In this document: piece after piece, positions 57,847-64,000 of the stretch
Position numbering within the stretch: position 1 is the stretch's first letter
Layout of the letters: each line of letters opens with the position of its first letter
Made by a program: the position numbers and the translations under genes
Notes under the pieces: generated by a model
Told to the model about the DNA's origin: nothing
What the model saw: the letters and a program-made list of their open reading frames with translations, nothing else
Databases searched by the model: none
Assembly (NCBI GenBank): GCA_022225965.2
Contig: JAKJXP020000107.1
Location: 1 to 64,000, forward strand
Origin: Diatrype stigma
Taxonomy: Eukaryota; Ascomycota; Sordariomycetes; Xylariales; Diatrypaceae
DNA: 64,000 nt
Reading direction: 5' to 3'

Positions 57847-60685
57847 AGTTGCTTATTTATGAAGCGCTGTGGTCGAATGACGATGGCACCTACAGTGGGC
57901 TCAACTCAAGAGGTGCCCGACCATACAGTAGTGAGGTAGGAAAATCCAGGTTTGGTTGAGAGTCTAGAACTGTTAGTTACTAAATGATAGGATCTGTGTT
58001 ATAAGCATAAGCGCATAAGGAAAAAAGCTATCGGGCATCGTCATCCTCTATCATCTCTTTGCGGTGCGGGCATCTGGGGAAGGGCGGAGCAGGAGCAGGT
58101 CATGAGCTACGCGTGGCTACGGAAAATCTGAATGTAACTGCTGCGACAGGACGTAGCGAAATGATGGTTCGTAGCGAGCCAACTCTGATTTGGCGAAAGG
58201 AAGCTGGCAGCTAATAGCCGATCCAAGCGACAGCCAGTCAAGGTCAAGCACAAAAGGATGATGCGATGCGGCTCGGGCAGTCGCAGTCACAGTTGCAGTT
58301 GCAGTCGCAGTCGCAGTCGCAGTCGCGATGTCTGTTACAGATCTTGATCGGCGACAGGCTGCAGGCGCAGAGTTTTTCATGGCGATGCCGTGGGCTCTTG
58401 CGGCGCCGCGTGGAATTGATTTCCAGTGCCGGCGCTGACGATGGCGACGGCGACGGCGACGGCGAGGACATAAGGGGCAATTGAAAGACAAGATAGATGT
58501 ACATACCCGGATACCTTGCTTATTACCAATTACCCAGCGTCGAGATGCTAGCAGTGTCCCGTGATCTCGCGAACACGTGATGGTCAAATGAGTGGATTCG
58601 ATAGGTATAAGTTATGGGCGACAGCAGAGGACAAAGCTTCCAGGAGCAACAACGGTTCTTGTAGGAGCAGCAGGACAGTGGTGGATTCCGGTCGAGGTGT
58701 TCCGGGTTGTGCGGCTAGAACCACCGGTCGGCGCGCAGGTTGGTGAGCTTCTTGAGATTATTCTCGAGAAATTAGGGAAATTCTGAATGGCGCAAGTTGA
58801 GGAGGTCGAATGTGGTGTAGGTCCCTGTAGGAGGGTGCAGTCGTCTTGCTTCGAGAATCCAGGGCCAATCGCGTTTCGGCGTTTGGGGGTGGGCTCCCAC
58901 TTTGCGCTCCCACTTTGCTGCCAGGCGTTCAGGTCCTTCCAAGGTTGTATGTAGCATTGGGACTTGAGGGTTGTCACTGTCAGTCAACTTCGGACTGTCC
59001 CGTCTGGCTGCCTGGGTGCCTGGATGCCTGGCACAGGTTTGCAGGTTTGCAGGTTTACAGCTTTCCCTTCGCCATCTTATCCTGCTACAATCCTACCCTA
59101 TCCTACCTAGTATGTATGTACATACCTGCCTACCTACCTACATACCTATCAACCTATCTACCCGCCTGTTACTTACAATATCTTCCAACCTTGAAGGTTC
59201 CAACCTTATCCCGCAGTGCACGGTCCACCCACAATCCCTTTGGCGAATGACCCACTCTAACTTCCAGGTGGAATCTGGGAATCCTCGATGGTTCACTTTT
59301 TGACTTTGGTTCAACCCCTTATCGCTTGAATTCAGTAACAGACTTTACACGTGGAGTAATACTTCTTTCGAGGACTCCAATGCCGTACAATTCGAGTCCA
59401 TCATTGATCATTGTGCGGAATTTCAATATCGACAGTATCACTTAGTAAGGGCGAGGCTTTCCTCTGCTTGGATTGGTCTACACGTCTATTCTACCCTCTA
59501 ATTAGGACTACGTGCCTACCTACACGTGAACCATTTGCCTAGTTACAGCTCAGACGAATAGGAAGCAGCATTGGCACTTTGCCTCTTCGGTGTTAGCTGG
59601 TAGTCTCACCAGACCAGACCTTGTGATCAATTCCATCTGCATGTGTGACTGCTAGTTCGCCCAAGTACCGATAACAGTCTCTGGTAAAAGCCTGGGCATT
59701 TTACGTCTTAGCTACCTAGACATGGAACACTTCTACGAGGTAGGTAGGCAACTTACCTAAGTCGCGAGCCATGCTGACAGACCATCGAAATGTGATGCCT
59801 AGGCGATGGGTGTAGTAATCACTAAGGGGGTGTTGTTGGTTGGCATGCTCATACAGTTGTTTCCCATCTTCTAACCAACTAACTGACTGTATATTACAGT
59901 TTGCTTCTCTAGATTATGCATGGCATGCAGGTTCCCGAACTCGACAGACTACAGTCCTCTAGCCTTCCAGCCTCCTGCGGGATTGCTGAGAACTCATTGC
60001 TACTCTTCGTTAATGTAGTAAACTCTGTATCGCTATCCCTTCTTCGACAGGACGAAATCAGGACAACGGGCAACACAATCTTGAATATATGTATTTCCGG
60101 TGAGATTGGTTGATACACCATGGTGCCATCGTGGTATTAGATGTGGAACTCGAGCCTCCGGATGTCTCTTGTCTCTATCCATGTGCTGCTCTGTCACCTT
60201 GTGCACCTACTACCTAATGCATGTGCGTATCGATAGGTTGAGCGATCGGCCGCAGCGCAGCACAGCGGGGGTTAGTTCCAAAATTAACGAGGGGCGCATC
60301 GGCCTACCGGGTTCGGACCTTTAAGTGGACCCCTGACAGGCCCCACCCCCATCCGGCAGACGCTCACAACCTGGACAACCTGGACGACCTGAAGCTGGGA
60401 ACTCACAAGCCGGAAGGAAGCTCAGAAGCTTAGGCCCTTAGGCCCTTGTCGGCATCTGATCATCACCCACGCCACGCCACGCCCACGCCGCTATTAACCC
60501 TGTCACCAACCCCAACCGACCAACCAGACCTGACGTCGTTGAGACGACGAGACGATATCGAGATTATTCATCTCAGGCTCACTACAGGCAATTCAACAAC
60601 TTTCCGTTCTTGCTGGAGCTGAGAACAGACGACTGCCGAAGCCTGATACAACTCAACCACCATCCATACTACCCGGTAGCCCATC
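57847..60685. other. Divergent intergenic region between cbf1 and fyv10
   Basis: About 2.8 kb without a supported gene. It contains AGTCGC/AGTTGC hexamer repeats (about 58279-58326), GGCGAC repeats (about 58440-58464) and GCAGGTTT repeats (about 59033-59058). Three CACGTG hexamers (58574, 59348, 59523) are the site class bound by Cbf1 itself. Confidence 0.5.
58279..58326 (+). repeat. CAGTCG/CAGTTG hexamer repeat
   Basis: About eight tandem hexamers with C/T and G/A variation in the region upstream of cbf1; intergenic. Confidence 0.85.
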
Positions 60686-62508
60686 ATGGGGGACCACGAT
60701 AATAGCAAGTTGGATCACGAGAACCACCTTCTGCTCGTAAGTCCTTCTGTCCATACTGAGCACTCTCTTTCCGTGTTGAGCGCCCTCTTTCTTGCATTCT
60801 CCCACTCCCACCAACATGCACACACGCATACCTGCACAGCTTTGGCAGACCGAATCTAAGAGGATACCCGAGAATGTCCACCTGTCTAGACCGATAGCTA
60901 TATTCCATACTACAACCCATACCCCTGCCTACCTATGCAGTCCATACAAGATGTAGTTGCTAACGCCCGTCTCCCTTCCGCTTCCGCTGCGACGAATCAA
61001 AACAGGACCAACCACTCCTCCGGCTCCCGTTCGAGCTCCTGCGGAAGAACTTCCGGTCGGCGCACTTCGAGGTCGAGAAGGAGGGGACGTACATCAAGAA
61101 CACGCTGAAGGAGACGGCGACGTCGGCGGTGAACGGGCGGGCGGGGCAGGCGGACGTGCTGCGCAGCCTGGACGCGATGCTGGCGCGGGTGCGCGGCGTC
61201 AAGCGGAAGCTGGGGGCCTTCGCGGCCGAGGAGGAGCGCCTGCAGCGCCACGAGGAGGCGCGCGCCCGCCACCTCGCCGAGCTCTACGCCATGCACGGCG
61301 TCGACGACGTCAAGTACGAGGTCTGGAGCCGCACCCGCCTCGACCGCCTGCTCGTCGACTACCTGCTGCGCCGCGGCTACGGCGCCAGCGCCCGCGCCCT
61401 CGCCCAGGAGCGCGGCATCGAGCTCCTCGTCGACGTCGAGACTTTCGAGCAGATGAGCCGCATCCGCAAGAGCCTGCTCGCCGGCAGCGTCACCGAGGCC
61501 CTTGCCTGGTGCACTGCCGGCGACACCAAGAAGGAACTTCGGAAGATCAATGTGCGTATTGTGTTGTATTATATTACCGTCAATGTTTACCCGCTTGCTG
61601 GCATGACCTGTTCTAACCCACCTTTCCCCTTCTCGCAGAGCAATCTCGAGTTCATGCTCCGCTATCAACAGTACATCGAGCTCGTCCGCAACCGATCGTC
61701 ATCACGGGGTAGCAGTGGCAACAACAAGAGCAACAACAAGCCCAACGAGGCCCTCGCACACGCGCGCAAGTACCTGCTCCCCTATAAGGACAGCTACCCG
61801 CGGGAGGTGCAGCAGGCGTGCGGGCTGCTCGCCATCCCGCCGGGCGCGGCGCCCTCGATCCCCGCCTACGCGGACCTGTACTCGGCGTCGCGGTGGTCGA
61901 CGCTCGCGGACAACTTCACGAAGACGCACAACGAGCTGCTGGCGCTGCCGTCGGTCCCGCTGCTGCACGTCGCGCTGTCGTCGGGCCTGTCGGCGCTCAA
62001 AACGCCTGCGTGCCACCCGCAACAACAGCAACACCACCATGACCATACTGCTCACCACAGCCAGAACTACATCAGCAACAACAACAGCACCGCCACCACC
62101 ACGACCACCACGGCCTCCTCTTCGGAATCTCCAGAGCCTAGCGGCGACTCTCAACAGACACAGCAACAACAAGACCACCCACACCACCATGACCACAGCT
62201 ACCAGCACCACCAGCAGAACTCGTCGGCGGCGCCCCCGTCGCACGCCACGAGCCTCTCGCTCGCGACGAGCGTGTGCCCAATCTGCAGCACGGAGCTGAA
62301 CGAGCTGGCGCGCGGCGTGCCCTACGCCTTCCACAGCAAGAGCCACGTCGAGCACGACCTGCTGCTGCTGCCCAACGGCCGCGCCTACGGCCAGGCCCGG
62401 CTCGAGGAGTACGCCCGCAAGGCCGGCCTGCTCGACGGCCAGGTAAAGGACCTGCGCACGGGCGAGGTCTTCGGCGTCGAGCGCCTCAAGAAGGTCTATA
62501 TCACTTGA
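60686..62508 (+). CDS. fyv10: GID/CTLH ubiquitin ligase subunit Fyv10 (Gid9/MAEA)
   Basis: One of the two RING-type subunits of the GID/CTLH E3 ligase, which in yeast marks gluconeogenic enzymes for degradation. Exons: 60686-60736, 61006-61551 and 61639-62508, all joined in phase 0, giving 488 residues. The second intron (87 nt, GTGCGT...CTCGCAG) is a multiple of three with no stop, so it looks open when unspliced. The N-terminal helix [15 protein letters not shown] is typical of the family. LisH follows at about 128-155 ([21 protein letters not shown]), then CTLH and CRA. The atypical RING is at the C-terminus from about residue 411: CPICSTEL, then [11 protein letters not shown] and LPNGRAYG. 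A Gln/His/Thr/Ser-rich insertion (about 330-405) separates CRA from RING. The coding sequence is very GC-rich. Confidence 0.95.
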
Positions 62509-64000
62509 TTTTATTTTAGCTTTGATCATTGGCATGAGACCGGATCGACAATGTTTGAATGGGGTTATTTTAAGTGCAGGGGGGCGGGGGGGTGTTTACG
62601 AAAGAATAGGGGAAAAGAAAGATAGACGAAAGCTGGAGAGAAATTAGACCTGTTTTACGGACTTGATCGATCCACCTCCACCCCCCGCCTTTCTCCTACC
62701 TCCCCCTATTCCCACCTCCCTTCTCGTTTTCAAGAACTTCGGCTGGCCAGTTACTCATGGAACCCACTCATTATTAGCATGGGCGCGATACTTGCATGGA
62801 TGGAGTGTGCAATATGTGTAATGTATATAGGTACGAATGGCGAAAGGCAGGCACGGCGTTTGGCGCATTGCAAGGTTCTACTACTTACATACTTAACCAA
62901 CGGCGTTTTGATTTCATCAGGAGCCAATAAAACTTTTGCAGTATGTATTTTAGCAAATACATATATAAACCTCTGAAGATATACTACTCAACTACTCGTG
63001 ATGGAAACTAGGCGGCGGGATGCGAGGGCTAGTTATTAAGCACAATAACTAGGTACTTCTTGATTAGGTGTCTACTGCCATGAATGCATAGGGAGGTTGT
63101 GTCGAACTCCTATGAATAGAAACGATGAGTTAGATATAGATAAGCAAGGCTTTACTTCAAGAGACGATGGGTGATCGATCAACTCACTCGAGAGTGGACG
63201 ATGATGAATTGCGCCCCCCCCATCCCCCCCCCTCAAACCCCTCATTCCATGCCACTCGCCCCTGCTACTCATCCGCCCTCCCCCCCCTTCACCAACGAGC
63301 TGAACGCTTGGCAATCTCATCTCATCTCATCTCACATCCACCCCAGGCATCACGACGTCGCACGATATAGTAAAAGACAATAAAATAGGAACACCATACA
63401 TAGCATAGCATAACATAGCATGGCATGGCATGGCATGGCATGGCACATACCCGGCACGTTGACTTTTTTTTCTGACGATAAACATGGATCGCAAGTGTAG
63501 TTTATATAGTACAGGCATACATACACACGCTGCCACCAAGCCAAAACAGCTCAACTCGTAAGCTGCTGCCGCCAACCAGCTAACCCGGTTCTTTTTTTAA
63601 ATGGGAGTAGGTAGATAGAACCCGCCACGCGACTCACATCGGTGATAAGAGAAGTAAGGAGGTGTCTGGAAAATAGAACGATGATAGTGATGGTGCTGAA
63701 CGCGATTTTTTTCTTCAAACCCCCCTTTGCCCTCCCCTTTTCTACCGTAGCCTCATATACCGTCAAAAGTAACAGCAGTAGCAATAGTACCTAGTAATAG
63801 TAGCACACATACACATACGCACATAAGGCGAGCAAGCAGAGAAGCCAGCCATCCCAACTCCTCCCCGGGCCGCCCCGTGAATTCGCTTGGGTTGATGAAC
63901 AACAGCAATAACGTCAAATACGATACTGAATATCGTTGTTTCTTTTTCTTGTTTTGGGAATAGAATAGAGATATCCTTGGTGAGGATGGAATCCACGAGT
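62509..64000. other. Intergenic region at the right end of the window
   Basis: Contains the fyv10 3' flank, C-rich tracts (63215-63290), ATCTC repeats (about 63317-63332) and GCATG/GGCAT repeats (about 63400-63445). Short minus-strand frames near the end have random composition; an incoming gene beyond 64000 cannot be judged. Confidence 0.5.

Noticed and set aside
58117..58587. 156-codon minus-strand frame with Ala-Thr repeats
   Set aside because: Created by CAGTCG hexamer repeats in intergenic DNA; no supporting splice or family signals.

Overview
The window looks like the chromosome of a filamentous ascomycete (Pezizomycotina, most likely a Sordariomycete). Coding regions are GC-rich. Genes carry few, short introns with GTRNGT donors, CTAAC/CTAAT-like branch sites and YAG acceptors. 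Many proteins contain homopolymeric or disordered stretches. Intergenic spaces of 1-4.5 kb are rich in short CTAG/TACCTAGGTA-type motifs. I see no rRNA, no complete tRNA, no CRISPR array and no intact transposon. All gene models were assembled by eye from reading frames plus splice signals, so exon joins are predictions.

Layout, left to right. 1303-5279 (+): mitochondrial DNA polymerase gamma (mip1). 6304-9211 (-): an unrecognised membrane-anchored, highly repetitive protein, preceded by an unusual array of about 180-bp exon-intron-like repeats (9355-10310). 11756-12616 (-): class I glutamine amidotransferase-like protein. 16733-18364 (+): Myb/SANT-like protein. 18803-20004 (-): Ap4A phosphorylase (apa2), convergent with the Myb gene. 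A gene-poor 4.6 kb follows. 24601-27369 (+): secreted GH55 glucanase. 28472-29857 (+): FIT-family lipid-droplet/ER protein. 32273-34643 (-): alpha-actinin. 36461-38760 (-): VPS9-domain Rab5 exchange factor. 40655-42683 (+): vacuolar autophagic lipase Atg15. 43253-45658 (-): bifunctional purine enzyme Ade5,7. 46509-47333 (+): dephospho-CoA kinase, divergent from ade5,7. 47949-50810 (+): a disordered GW/WG-rich protein. 52070-53430 (-): eIF5. 56661-57846 (-): bHLH factor Cbf1. 60686-62508 (+): GID/CTLH E3 ligase subunit Fyv10/Gid9.

Most of these are conserved housekeeping genes with no obvious joint pathway. They cover mitochondrial DNA replication, nucleotide and coenzyme metabolism (Ap4A phosphorylase, Ade5,7, CoA synthesis), lipid and membrane traffic (FIT, VPS9, Atg15), cytoskeleton, translation and ubiquitylation. 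The lineage-specific material is the most open to new biology: the repeat protein with its tandem exon cassettes, the GW/WG protein whose tryptophan pattern resembles Argonaute-hook proteins, the reiterated exon module in the Atg15 tail, and the lysine-rich insertion in Mip1.
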